Below the pieces are notes generated by a model that was not told the origin of the DNA, did no database searches, and was given only the letters and a program-made list of their open reading frames with translations. From an uncultured Litoreibacter sp. (GTDB lineage Bacteria; Pseudomonadota; Alphaproteobacteria; Rhodobacterales; Rhodobacteraceae): a DNA stretch of 64,000 nucleotides. Made by a program: the position numbers and the translations under genes. Where the stretch lies: positions 490,359-554,358 of the forward strand of contig CANLVO010000002.1 of the NCBI GenBank assembly GCA_947494645.1, given 5' to 3'. Positions 51,165 through 60,900 of the stretch are shown in pieces; within the stretch, counting starts at the first letter, position 1; each line of letters opens with the position of its first letter.

Positions 51165-52334
51165 TCAGTATGGCAGGCCAACGTAGTTTTGCGCCAGCAC
51201 TGCTTGTGCATTGGTGTTGGATTGCAGGAAATCGATTTCTGCTTGTTGCATACGAAAGTCGAAATCGCTTTGCCCCGGGAACCTATGCAGCAGAGAAGTC
51301 ATCCACCAACTGAACCGCTCTGCCTTCCAGACTCGGGCCAACGCCTTCTGCGAGTAAGTGTCGATACCTTCGGTCTCTCCCGTGTCATAAAGCTGGATTA
51401 GGCCCTGACTGAGATAGTGTACATCGCTTGCCGCAGTATTGAGCCCTTTGGCTCCGGTTGGCGGTACGATGTGCGCGGCGTCACCGCAGAGGAATAGGCG
51501 CCCCCACCGCATTGGTTCACTGACAAAAGATCGCAATGGAACAATCGATTTTTCAATAGATGGTCCAGTAACCAACGTTTCCGCATATTCTTGAGGGACG
51601 CGCTTTTTTAGGGCCTTCCAAAAGGCGCTATCCGTCCAATTGTCAGGACTGTCGTCAAGGGCGCACTGAATATAGTATCGGCTTAGGTTTTCATTGCGCA
51701 TCGAGCAGAGGGCAAATCCGGCATCTGAGCTGGCATAGATCAGCTCTTCGTGGACAGGTGGTGTTTCCGAGAGAACCCCTAGCCATCCAAACGGATAGAC
51801 CTTCTCATATTCGCGACGCACGCCATCTGGGATCGTCTTGCGACTGACGCCGTGAAAGCCGTCGCATCCGACGACATAGTCGCATTCTATTCGATGCTCT
51901 TGTCCACCAGCCACATAGCTGACGCTGGGGGTTTCGCTGATTGCCCCATTAATCTGTACGTTCTCAACATTGAAAATCATCTCCGCCTGCATCGCTTCGC
52001 GGGCGGCGTACAGGTCGCGGGTTACTTCGGTTTGTCCGTACACGGTGACGGATGCATTCGTATGCTTGGCAAAATCGATCCGTATCTGAGTGTCGCCATA
52101 AGATATGACAGTACCGTCATGCACATAACCTTCGGTATCAACTCGATCACCAACGCCTGCTTTGTGCAGCTGGCTGACTAACCCGGCCTCCAGCACCCCG
52201 GCGCGGATACGGCTGAGGACGTAAGCTTTCGTTTTTCGTTCCAGCGTTACTGTAGCGATGCCTTGCTGCTGCAGCAGTTGGCCGAGCAGCAGACCTGACG
52301 GCCCGCCGCCGATAATGGCGACCTGTGTACGCAT
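51165..52334 (-). CDS. pobA: 4-hydroxybenzoate 3-monooxygenase
   Basis: The 389-residue product is PobA, the flavoprotein that converts 4-hydroxybenzoate to protocatechuate with NADPH and oxygen. The FAD motif is VAIIGGGPSGLLLGQLLQQQ, and the second flavin motif is LFLCGDAAHIVPPTGAKGLN. It is the first gene of the pob-pca operon, 25 bp before pcaC. A palindrome lies about 50 bp upstream. Confidence 0.95.
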   Translation of the reverse strand: MRTQVAIIGGGPSGLLLGQLLQQQGIATVTLERKTKAYVLSRIRAGVLEAGLVSQLHKAGVGDRVDTEGYVHDGTVISYGDTQIRIDFAKHTNASVTVYGQTEVTRDLYAAREAMQAEMIFNVENVQINGAISETPSVSYVAGGQEHRIECDYVVGCDGFHGVSRKTIPDGVRREYEKVYPFGWLGVLSETPPVHEELIYASSDAGFALCSMRNENLSRYYIQCALDDSPDNWTDSAFWKALKKRVPQEYAETLVTGPSIEKSIVPLRSFVSEPMRWGRLFLCGDAAHIVPPTGAKGLNTAASDVHYLSQGLIQLYDTGETEGIDTYSQKALARVWKAERFSWWMTSLLHRFPGQSDFDFRMQQAEIDFLQSNTNAQAVLAQNYVGLPY

Positions 52335-52381
52335 TTTCGTCCTCCCAGAGTAGGTTAGCTACTTCTTGGGTGTCATGTAAG

Positions 52382-52403
52382 TTTCAGAACTAAAGTTCTG
52401 GAA
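52382..52403. promoter_or_regulatory. Palindrome between pobA and the Rieske-glutamate synthase gene
   Basis: TTTCAGAAC-TAAA-GTTCTGGAA is a 9-bp inverted repeat with one mismatch, 48-69 bp upstream of pobA in the 219-bp divergent gap. It is a good candidate operator for the pob-pca operon or for both genes. No regulator gene is adjacent, so the binding protein is unknown. The rest of the gap shows no clear element. Confidence 0.5.
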
Positions 52404-52553
52404 GATACAATCCGACCGAGTCCGGTTTAAGCGCCGAAACAGGCCATAGATTCACGGTCGCCTTTCCTGCAAGGTGCTGGAAACGCAAAGTGATTGTCAT
52501 GGGAGAACCAGCACAATCGCATCCTGCCGCTAGACTTCAATGTGAGGGCCCAA

Positions 52554-54164
52554 ATGAATAAGACCGTGATTTTCAAGAGCAGCGAACTCGCCGACAGGAC
52601 GCCGGAATATGCAATTGTCGGTGAAGTGGACTTGGTCGTGGTCCGTTTTGACGACGAAATCTCCGTGTTCTATGGCCGCTGTCTGCACCGAGGTGCGCTG
52701 ATGTCGGACGGTCATGTCCGTGGTAATGACCTGATCTGCGGTGTTCATAACTGGGACTATCGGTTGGACAGCGGCGTTTCTGCCTATGCCAATGACGAAA
52801 AGCTTCCCAAATTTAAATCATGGACCGAAGGTAATGACATTTGCGTAGATGCGGACGAAATCAATGCGTGGGGCTACGCCAACCCACAACCTTATAACCG
52901 TGAGGCTTATCTGGGCCTATACGCCGACCCAAGCCATGGGACGGATGAAGAACCGTATAATGGCATGATCCAGAATTATGCCAAGAACGGCCTGACGAAA
53001 ACGGGTCACCATGGCATTGTTGATTCGATGGGTGTCCCGCGGCATCAGCTGCCCGATTGGGACGATATTCAGTTGCTCACAGCACAATTGGCAAAACCAC
53101 CTTTGCTTGACGATGATCCTGTCGGCACAGAAGTAATAATAGGCCCAAATGCGCAAAAGCCGCTGAGACTCGAAATTCCGTTGTTTGTGTCCGACATGAG
53201 CTTCGGCGCGCTCTCCGAGTCGGCCAAGGTGGCTTTGGCCCGTGGCGCTGAACTTGCTGGCACCGGCATTTGCTCTGGCGAAGGGGGCATGCTGCCCGAG
53301 GAACAAGCAGAGAATTCCAGATACTTTTACGAACTCGCCTCGGCGCGGTTCGGGTTTGACTGGGATAAGTTGGAGCGTGTGCAGGCCTTCCACTTCAAAG
53401 GCGGCCAGGGAGCAAAGACGGGCACCGGAGGGCATCTTCCCGGAAACAAGGTGAAGGGCAAGATCGCGGAGGTTCGTGGATTGGAAGAAGGCACTGATGC
53501 GATATCTCCATCTCGGTTCCCGGAGTGGACAGACACCGGCGAGATCAAGGAATTTGCTGATGAGGTCCGTGACCGAACAGGCGGCATTCCAATTGGCTAC
53601 AAACTTTCGGCTCAGCACATCGAAAACGATATCGATGCGGCCCTCGCGATCGGGGTCGACTACATCATTCTGGACGGGCGCGGAGGTGGAACAGGAGCTG
53701 CGCCAATCATATTCCGCGACAATATCTCTGTGCCGACAATCCCTGCCTTGGCACGCGCGCGTCGACACTTGGACAAGTTGGGGCGCAAGGATATCTCGCT
53801 GGTCATTACGGGCGGACTTCGTAAACCTGCGGATTTCATCAAAGCCATGGCGCTTGGCGCTGACGCGATTGCTGTTTCGAACTCTGCAATGCAGGCGATT
53901 GGTTGCCTTGCGATGCGGGCCTGTCACACCAACAATTGCCCGGTTGGAATTGCCACTCAAAAACCCCACTTGGTCAGTCGCTTGATCGCTGACAACTCTG
54001 CCAAGCAACTGGCAAACTTCTTCAATGCTTCGGTTGAGCTTATGCAGGTAATGGCACGGGCCTGCGGGCACGATCATCTGAACAAATTTGATCATGGCGA
54101 CCTGACCACATGGAAGCGCGACATGGCCGATATCTCAGGTGTCGCTTTTGGCGGCGTGAGCTAG
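52554..54164 (+). CDS. Rieske domain fused to FMN-binding glutamate synthase domain
   Basis: The 536-residue product has an N-terminal Rieske domain (CLHRGALM with C43 and H45; ICGVHNW with C62 and H65) joined to a glutamate-synthase-type FMN barrel. The latter shows FVSDMSFGALSESAKVALAR, GICSGEGGMLPEEQAENSRY, IILDGRGGGTGAAP and the 3Fe-4S-type Cys set GCLAMRACHTNNCPVGIAT. There is no glutaminase domain. Homologues are often called glutamate synthase-related; the reaction is unknown to me. It could be an oxidoreductase with a separate amine donor. I chose the ATG at 52554 behind GAGGG; the frame is open to 52494. Confidence 0.85.
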   Translation: MNKTVIFKSSELADRTPEYAIVGEVDLVVVRFDDEISVFYGRCLHRGALMSDGHVRGNDLICGVHNWDYRLDSGVSAYANDEKLPKFKSWTEGNDICVDADEINAWGYANPQPYNREAYLGLYADPSHGTDEEPYNGMIQNYAKNGLTKTGHHGIVDSMGVPRHQLPDWDDIQLLTAQLAKPPLLDDDPVGTEVIIGPNAQKPLRLEIPLFVSDMSFGALSESAKVALARGAELAGTGICSGEGGMLPEEQAENSRYFYELASARFGFDWDKLERVQAFHFKGGQGAKTGTGGHLPGNKVKGKIAEVRGLEEGTDAISPSRFPEWTDTGEIKEFADEVRDRTGGIPIGYKLSAQHIENDIDAALAIGVDYIILDGRGGGTGAAPIIFRDNISVPTIPALARARRHLDKLGRKDISLVITGGLRKPADFIKAMALGADAIAVSNSAMQAIGCLAMRACHTNNCPVGIATQKPHLVSRLIADNSAKQLANFFNASVELMQVMARACGHDHLNKFDHGDLTTWKRDMADISGVAFGGVS

Positions 54165-54239
54165 GCTGACCTCTGTGAAGTCACTTAAGTTCACAGCTGT
54201 CCTGTCGATAGGACCACTTCTCATGTTTTCTTGGAAATT

Positions 54240-54325
54240 TGGTGCCCAGGAGAGGACTCGAACCTCCACACCGTTGCCAGTACTAGCACCTGAAGCTAGC
54301 GCGTCTACCATTCCGCCACCTGGGC
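54240..54325 (-). tRNA. tRNA-Leu (anticodon CAG)
   Basis: On the minus strand the 86-base sequence folds as a class II tRNA: acceptor GCCCAGG / CCTGGGC, discriminator A and encoded CCA, a D-loop with GGAATGGTAGACG, anticodon stem CTAGC / GCTAG around loop TTCAGGT, a variable arm, and the T arm GGTTCGAGTCC. The anticodon CAG reads the CUG codon, frequent in this genome. Confidence 0.95.
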
Positions 54326-54467
54326 AGGTGTCGTGGAGGCGGTGATTAAGCGGGGTTTGGCCCCCTGTCAACGGGATTCGGGCGTAGCCAGGGCTTGAAA
54401 TGAATCTTGTCTGGCCTGAGTGGTCCCGGTAAAGCTCAACCAAGCCATTTCGAAGAGGTCACTGCCC

Positions 54468-55445
54468 ATGTCCAAGCTCGCAACCGTCTACGGCGGATCA
54501 GGATTTGTCGGACGCTACATCGTGCGTCGACTTGCGAAAGCCGGTTGGCGTGTGCGCGTTGCAGTGCGCCGCCCGAATGAGGCGATTTTCCTAAAGCCAT
54601 ACGGTACGGTCGGCCAGGTTGAGCCGGTTTTTTGCAACATCCGTGACGACGCATCTGTTCGGTTGGTCATGGAGGGATCGGACGTCGTCGTGAATTGTGT
54701 TGGCACTTTTGACAAGCGGGGTCGAAATAACTTTGACGCCGTACAAGACGAGGGTGCGACGCGAATTGCAGCGATTGCCTCTGAATTGGGTGTATCGCGA
54801 CTGGTGCATATTTCAGCAATCGGAGCCGATGCAGAGGGCGAGACATTCTATATGCGCTCAAAAGGGCGGGGCGAAGCTGGCATTCTCGAACATTTTCCGA
54901 CTGCGACGATCCTCCGACCATCGGTCGTGTTTGGCCCTGAGGATGCCTTCTTTAACCGTTTTGCCTCGATGTCGCGCCTCGGTCCTATTCTGCCAGTGAT
55001 TGGCGCTGAAACGAAGTTTCAGCCGGTTTATGTCGATGACGTCGCGCAGGCTGCAATGGCAGGTATCGAAGGGGCTTCGGGAGTATTTGAGCTTGGGGGG
55101 CCGGATACACAGACATTCCGCGAGCTGATGCATGAGATGCTAGATGTCATCCGCCGTCGCCGCATGGTTGTGAATGTGCCGTTCTTTATCGCGGGCATTA
55201 TGGGGGCGTCTTTCGACTTCATGAGCCTCTTGTCAGGAGGGCTGCTGAAGGGGCCAGTGACAAAAGATCAGGTGATCAGTCTGAAATACGACAATGTGGT
55301 TGGGCCTGATGCGCGCGGTCTCGCTGACCTCGGGGTCGAAGCAACCGCGATGGAGAGCATCCTGCCTTCGTACCTTTGGCGTTTTCGGCCATCTGGGCAG
55401 TATGACGCGATTAAGGAATCGGCGAAGAACCTGCGCGCGGATTAA
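54468..55445 (+). CDS. Complex I NDUFA9-like NAD(P)-binding protein
   Basis: The 325-residue product is an atypical short-chain dehydrogenase like the 39-kDa NDUFA9 subunit of mitochondrial complex I. It has ATVYGGSGFVGRYIVRRLAK and the family pattern VVNCVGTFDKRGRNNFDAV and LVHISAIGADAEG. In alphaproteobacteria it is an accessory protein thought to bind NADPH; its function is not settled. I chose the ATG at 54468. Its end overlaps the convergent uppP stop by 4 bases. Confidence 0.9.
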   Translation: MSKLATVYGGSGFVGRYIVRRLAKAGWRVRVAVRRPNEAIFLKPYGTVGQVEPVFCNIRDDASVRLVMEGSDVVVNCVGTFDKRGRNNFDAVQDEGATRIAAIASELGVSRLVHISAIGADAEGETFYMRSKGRGEAGILEHFPTATILRPSVVFGPEDAFFNRFASMSRLGPILPVIGAETKFQPVYVDDVAQAAMAGIEGASGVFELGGPDTQTFRELMHEMLDVIRRRRMVVNVPFFIAGIMGASFDFMSLLSGGLLKGPVTKDQVISLKYDNVVGPDARGLADLGVEATAMESILPSYLWRFRPSGQYDAIKESAKNLRAD

Positions 55446-56245
55446 CTGTAGGCGTAGACCAGCAGGACAACTCCGAGCGCGATGCGGTAGATTACATACG
55501 GTGTGAAACTGACCGATCTCAGCAAGCGCATCATCAGAGTGAGCGCGAAAAGGGCCGCAACGAACGACAGTAGCGCCGCAACGGCCGCGTCTTTTGCCAG
55601 CGCCGCGTTGGCCTCGCCAGCAACCTCAAGACCAAGGACCAGACCCGAGGCCAAAATCGTCGGGATAGACATGAGCATCGCGAGTTTGGCGGCGTCTTCT
55701 CGGGCATACCCCAGTGCCCTTGCGCCCGAGATCGTTGCCCCAGAGCGTGAGGTCCCCGGGATCAGCGCAATGGCCTGCCATAAGCCCATGATGAAAGCAT
55801 GTTTCATCGACCATTGCTGCGCTTTACGTTCGACCTCGCCCTTCTGATCTGTCCAATACAGAACAAGGCCAAAAATCAACATCGTCCAGCCGATCAACGC
55901 GACAGAGCGCAAGTAGGCGTCAAAGCCTGTGAGCTTCAGGAAGCCTCCAAACAAGAGGACCGGTACGGTTGCAATGATAAGAAGCATCGCCAGCCAAGCG
56001 CCCTGCGTGTCGACCTTGCCTCGCATAAGTCTAGGAACGCCAGATGCGGCAACCCTTACGTCTTTCTGGAAATAAAGCATGACCGCGAAGAGCGTCCCGA
56101 CATGGACGGCAATGTCGATCATTTGGCCTTGGTCCTCCATACCGGTCAACGACGGCAAAAGAATCAGGTGACCTGAGGAGCTAACCGGCAGGAATTCTGT
56201 AATGCCTTGGATCAGGGCGACGAGGATGAGATGAAAAAGCGACAT
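55442..56245 (-). CDS. uppP: Undecaprenyl-diphosphatase
   Basis: The 267-residue product is UppP (BacA type), a membrane enzyme that recycles undecaprenyl diphosphate for peptidoglycan and polysaccharide synthesis. The two active-site regions are IQGITEFLPVSSSGHLILLP and LIPGTSRSGATISGARALG, with about eight membrane segments. I chose the ATG at 56245; an upstream frame runs to 56287. It supports the same lipid carrier cycle used by surface polysaccharide genes. Confidence 0.95.
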   Translation of the reverse strand: MSLFHLILVALIQGITEFLPVSSSGHLILLPSLTGMEDQGQMIDIAVHVGTLFAVMLYFQKDVRVAASGVPRLMRGKVDTQGAWLAMLLIIATVPVLLFGGFLKLTGFDAYLRSVALIGWTMLIFGLVLYWTDQKGEVERKAQQWSMKHAFIMGLWQAIALIPGTSRSGATISGARALGYAREDAAKLAMLMSIPTILASGLVLGLEVAGEANAALAKDAAVAALLSFVAALFALTLMMRLLRSVSFTPYVIYRIALGVVLLVYAYS

Positions 56246-56356
56246 TTCGCGTATTGGTCCTTTGGCAATCGCGGCCACCCTAAACATCTGGAATCAAATG
56301 CAAAGAATAGATTTATGCCCATATCGGACCTAGAATCATTGATTGAAGGCATGAAA

Positions 56357-56386
56357 TTGACCCTGGCAAGTGAAAGAATCTACATA
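56357..56386 (+). promoter_or_regulatory. Possible sigma-70 promoter upstream of gltD
   Basis: TTGACC and TACATA are separated by 18 bases in an AT-rich stretch about 70-100 bp before the gltD start. The match is moderate, and the rest of the 213-bp gap between uppP and gltD shows no other strong element. Confidence 0.3.
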
Positions 56387-56458
56387 TAGGTCATAAATAT
56401 TGACTTTTATTTACTCTGACTCGCCCTTATGAAGGTGTTTCCGACGTTGGAGGGACCG

Positions 56459-57892
56459 ATGGCAAAAGAGCCTATGCTAAAATTTGTGTCTGTCGAAAGA
56501 GACATGCCCGAAAAACGGCCGCCAGATTTGCGGAAGGCTGATTTTCAGGAGATCTATGCAGAATATGCTGAAGCAAAGGCCGAAGAGCAATCGAGCCGAT
56601 GCAGTCAATGCGGTGTACCGTATTGCCAGTCGCATTGCCCTCTCCATAACAACATCCCAGACTGGCTGCGTCTGACTGCACAGGGTCGCCTGCAAGAGGC
56701 CTATGAGGTCAGTCAGGCGACCAATACGTTCCCGGAGATTTGTGGTCGAATTTGCCCACAGGATCGCCTTTGCGAAGGCAACTGCGTGATCGAGCAGTCG
56801 GGGCATGGCACGGTCACGATTGGCTCCGTCGAGAAATACATAACTGACACCGCTTGGGAGAACGGCTGGGTCAAGCCTGCCTCGCCCGCCTACGAACGTA
56901 CCGAGAGCGTTGGAGTTATTGGTGCAGGTCCCGGTGGCCTTGCCGCCGCTGATCGACTGCGTCGCGCAGGTGTGCAGGTCACTGTTTATGACCGTTACGA
57001 CCGTGCTGGCGGCCTGCTGACCTATGGGATACCGGGCTTCAAACTAGAAAAAGATGTCGTGATGAAGCGCGTCGACCAGCTTGAGCAAGGCGGGGTGAAC
57101 TTCCAGCTCGAATGCAATGTCGGAGAAGACATCTCTTTCGCCGCGCTCCGTGAAAAGCATGATGCAATTCTCATCGCGACCGGGGTGTACAAATCCCGTG
57201 ATCTTCCCGCACCCGGAGCGGACGCGACAGGGATCGTACGTGCGATAGATTTTTTGACGGCGTCCAATCGCAAGAGCTTTGGAGACTCTGTCCATGAGTT
57301 TGACAACGGGGAGCTAAACGCTGAAGGCAAGCGAGTTGTCGTCATAGGCGGCGGCGACACCGCAATGGATTGCGTGAGGACCGCTATTCGCCAAGGCGCG
57401 AAATCCGTCAAATGCCTCTATCGCCGCGACAAGGCAAATATGCCCGGCTCGCAACGCGAAGTCGAAAACGCTATCGAGGAAGGCGTTGAGTTTGTCTGGC
57501 TCACTGCCCCCGCCGGGTTTGAAGGTGACGCCGTGTCGGGTGTCAAAGTCAGCAAGATGCGCCTTGGTCAACCCGACGTAACCGGACGTCAAAGCCCAGA
57601 AATTATTGAGGGTGCTGATTATGTCGAAGGCGCCGATCTTGTGATCAAGGCACTTGGATTCGAACCAGAAGAACTCGTCGCCCTGTGGGATGTTCCTGAA
57701 TTGGCCGTAACCCGTTGGGGCACCGTTAAGGCAGACTTCCACACCCACGAGACCAACCTGCCTGGCGTTTACGCCTGTGGTGACATTCAACGCGGCGCAA
57801 GCCTTGTGGTTTGGGCCATCCGTGACGGTCGCGAAGCAGCAGATGCCATTATCGACCAGATCAATGCGGCAGCGTCTGTCGCGGCAGAATAG
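56459..57892 (+). CDS. gltD: Glutamate synthase small subunit
   Basis: The 477-residue product is GltD, which passes electrons from NADPH through FAD to GltB. The N-terminal 4Fe-4S Cys are in SRCSQCGVPYCQSHCPLHNN and CGRICPQDRLCEGNC; the FAD motif is GVIGAGPGGLAAADRLRRAG, and the NADPH motif is VVVIGGGDTAMDCVRTAI. I chose the ATG at 56459 behind GGAGG; the frame is open to 56429. It lies 57 bp before gltB. Confidence 0.95.
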   Translation: MAKEPMLKFVSVERDMPEKRPPDLRKADFQEIYAEYAEAKAEEQSSRCSQCGVPYCQSHCPLHNNIPDWLRLTAQGRLQEAYEVSQATNTFPEICGRICPQDRLCEGNCVIEQSGHGTVTIGSVEKYITDTAWENGWVKPASPAYERTESVGVIGAGPGGLAAADRLRRAGVQVTVYDRYDRAGGLLTYGIPGFKLEKDVVMKRVDQLEQGGVNFQLECNVGEDISFAALREKHDAILIATGVYKSRDLPAPGADATGIVRAIDFLTASNRKSFGDSVHEFDNGELNAEGKRVVVIGGGDTAMDCVRTAIRQGAKSVKCLYRRDKANMPGSQREVENAIEEGVEFVWLTAPAGFEGDAVSGVKVSKMRLGQPDVTGRQSPEIIEGADYVEGADLVIKALGFEPEELVALWDVPELAVTRWGTVKADFHTHETNLPGVYACGDIQRGASLVVWAIRDGREAADAIIDQINAAASVAAE

Positions 57893-57949
57893 ACGATACT
57901 GATCGGGTTGCGCAGGCATCCGAATTGTCACCCTAAATGGAGAAAAGAC

Positions 57950-60900
57950 ATGACCAAATTTGATGAAACTTGGGTGGCTCAGGAAGAAGAAAAACGCGCT
58001 TGGATGTCGCAAAACAGCCTCTATCGCGACGTTGATGAGCACGCGTCCTGTGGCGTCGGACTGGTCGTCTCGATTGACGGCAAAAAGTCCCGCAAAGTCG
58101 TCGAGAATGGGATCAATGCGCTGAAAGCCGTTTGGCACCGCGGGGCAGTGGATGCAGATGGCAAGACGGGCGATGGCGCAGGCATTCACGTGCAAATCCC
58201 CGTACCCTTCTTTCACGACCAGATTGAACGCACCGGACATACACCCAACAAAGACGAGATGATTGCAGTTGGTCAGGTCTTCCTGCCGCGAACCGATTTT
58301 GGCGCGCAAGAGGCCTGCCGGACTATTGTCGAGACCGAAGTTCTGCGGATGGGTTACCGCATTTATGGCTGGCGCCATGTGCCCGTGAACGTGTCCTGCT
58401 TGGGCGACAAAGCAAATGCCACACGACCCGAGATTGAACAGATTCTGATATCGAACTCCAAGGGCGTCGAAGAAGAGGCGTTCGAGCGCGAGCTTTACGT
58501 CATCCGCCGTCGGATTGAGAAAGCAGCCGCATCGCTGAAGGAACTCTATATCTGTTCCCTTAGCTGCCGTTCGATCATCTACAAAGGCATGATGCTGGCC
58601 GAGCAGGTAGCTGATTTTTACCCCGACCTGATGGATGAACGATTTGAAAGCGCCTTTGCGATCTATCATCAGCGCTACTCCACAAACACTTTCCCGCAAT
58701 GGTGGCTCGCACAGCCGTTTCGGATGCTCGCTCATAATGGCGAGATCAATACGCTTAAGGGCAACCTGAACTGGATGAAGAGCCACGAAATCCGTATGGC
58801 CTCCGGCGCTTTCGGTGACATGGCGGAAGATATCAAGCCCATTGTAGCCGCTGGCTCCTCGGACTCCGCGGCGCTCGATTCGGTCTTCGAAGTATTGGTC
58901 CGTGCAGGGCGTTCTGCTCCTATGGCGAAGACAATGCTCGTTCCTGAGGCGTGGTCCCAACAAGCGGTTGATATGCCTGAGGCTTGGCAAGACATGTATT
59001 CGTACTGCAACTCGGTAATGGAGCCTTGGGACGGTCCTGCTGCGCTGGCGATGACTGATGGTCGTTGGGTTTGCGCTGGTTTGGATCGTAACGGACTTCG
59101 CCCGATGCGCTATGCCGTGACAGGTGATGGTCTGCTGATTGCTGGATCTGAAACCGGGATGGTGCCGTTTGATGAGGCAACAGTGCGGGAGAAAGGTGCA
59201 CTTGGACCAGGCCAGATGATCGGCGTGCATATGGGCAAAGGCCAGCTATTTCATGATGAAGAGCTGAAGAACAAAATGTCCGCTGCCCTTCCGTTTGGTG
59301 AATGGTGCTCCCGGATCACGCACCTTGATGAGATCACCTTGGATGTGAAGGAGGAGGCTCTCTTCTCCGGCGCCGAGCTGCGCAAACGTCAGATTGCTGC
59401 AGGTTACTCCGTCGAAGAGCTTGAGCAGATACTGGCCCCGATGGCTGAGGACGGCAAAGAAACGCTTGCATCCATGGGCGATGATACGCCCTCGGCGGTT
59501 CTGTCCAAAAAATACCGCCCTCTGAGCCATTTCTTCCGTCAGGCTTTCTCTCAGGTGACCAATCCACCGATCGATAGTTTGCGCGAGTTTCGGGTGATGA
59601 GCCTGAAGACTCGGTTCGGTAACTTGAAAAACGTTCTGGACGAAGACTCGAGCCAAACAGAAATTCTTGTTCTCGACAGCCCGTTCGTCGGTAACGCGCA
59701 ATTCGATAAGCTCACGGAGCAATTCAACGCGGACATGGTGCTGATCGACTGTACGTTTGAGGCTGGCGACGGCGCGTTACGCGGTGCTCTAGATCGAATA
59801 CGGGCAGAGGCGGAGGACGCCGTCCGCTCAGGCGCTGGCCATATCGTTCTGACCGACCAGCATCAAAGCGAAAACAGAGTTGCCACCCCGATGATCTTGG
59901 CGACCTCTGCGGTCCATGCTTGGCTAACCGCCAAGGGATTGCGGACGTTCTGCTCGCTTAACGTCCGTTCCGCCGAATGTGTCGACCCTCACTATTTTGC
60001 AGTCTTGATTGGATGCGGAGCAACAACAGTAAACGCCTATTTGGCAGAGGACTCTTTGGCAGACCGGATCGAACGTGGCTTGCTGGACTGTTCTCTCACT
60101 GAGGCCGTCGCTCGTTACCGCAATGCAATTGACCAAGGTCTGCTGAAAATCATGGCGAAGATGGGGATATCCGTGATTTCCTCTTACCGTGGTGGTTTGA
60201 ACTTCGAGGCCGTTGGTCTGTCCCGAGCGATGGTCAACGAGTTTTTCCCCGGTATGCAATCTCGCATCTCCGGCATCGGTGTCACCGGCATCCAGGCCAA
60301 GGCTGTTGAAGTACATCAGCTTGGCTGGCGTGGCGGACAGGACGTTTTGCCAATCGGTGGTTTTTACAAGGCCCGCAGGACTGGCGAGAAACATGCTTGG
60401 GAAGCACAGACCATGCATATGCTTCAGGCTGCCTGTGCGCGGGCGAGTTATGACATGTGGAAGCAGTTTAGCCAGACGATGAAGGCCAATCCGCCTATTC
60501 ATCTGCGCGATCTGCTGGACATCAAACCCATGGGGGAGCCGATTGCCATTGAAGAGGTGGAATCCATCACCTCCATCCGCAAGCGTTTCGTGACGCCCGG
60601 CATGTCGCTTGGCGCGCTGAGCCCAGAGGCGCATAAGACTTTAAACGTAGCAATGAACCGCATCGGTGCGAAATCCGACAGCGGTGAGGGCGGCGAAGAT
60701 CCGGCGCATTTTGTGCCGGAGCCAAATGGCGACAATCCCTCGGCTAAAATCAAACAGGTGGCCTCGGGTCGTTTCGGTGTGACAGCGGAATACCTCAACC
60801 ATTGTGAAGAGCTTGAGATCAAGGTCGCGCAGGGGGCGAAACCTGGTGAAGGTGGTCAACTGCCTGGTATGAAGGTCACAAAGCTGATCGCTCGACTGCG

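Noticed and set aside
52917-54095. Open frame of 392 codons antisense to the Rieske-glutamate synthase gene
   Set aside because: No recognisable motif or Shine-Dalgarno site, and it lies wholly inside a well-supported gene.
57314-59230. Open frame of 638 codons on the minus strand, antisense to gltD-gltB
   Set aside because: It is a shadow of GC-rich codon use in the glutamate synthase genes. The translation shows no family motif, and the plus-strand genes are certain.
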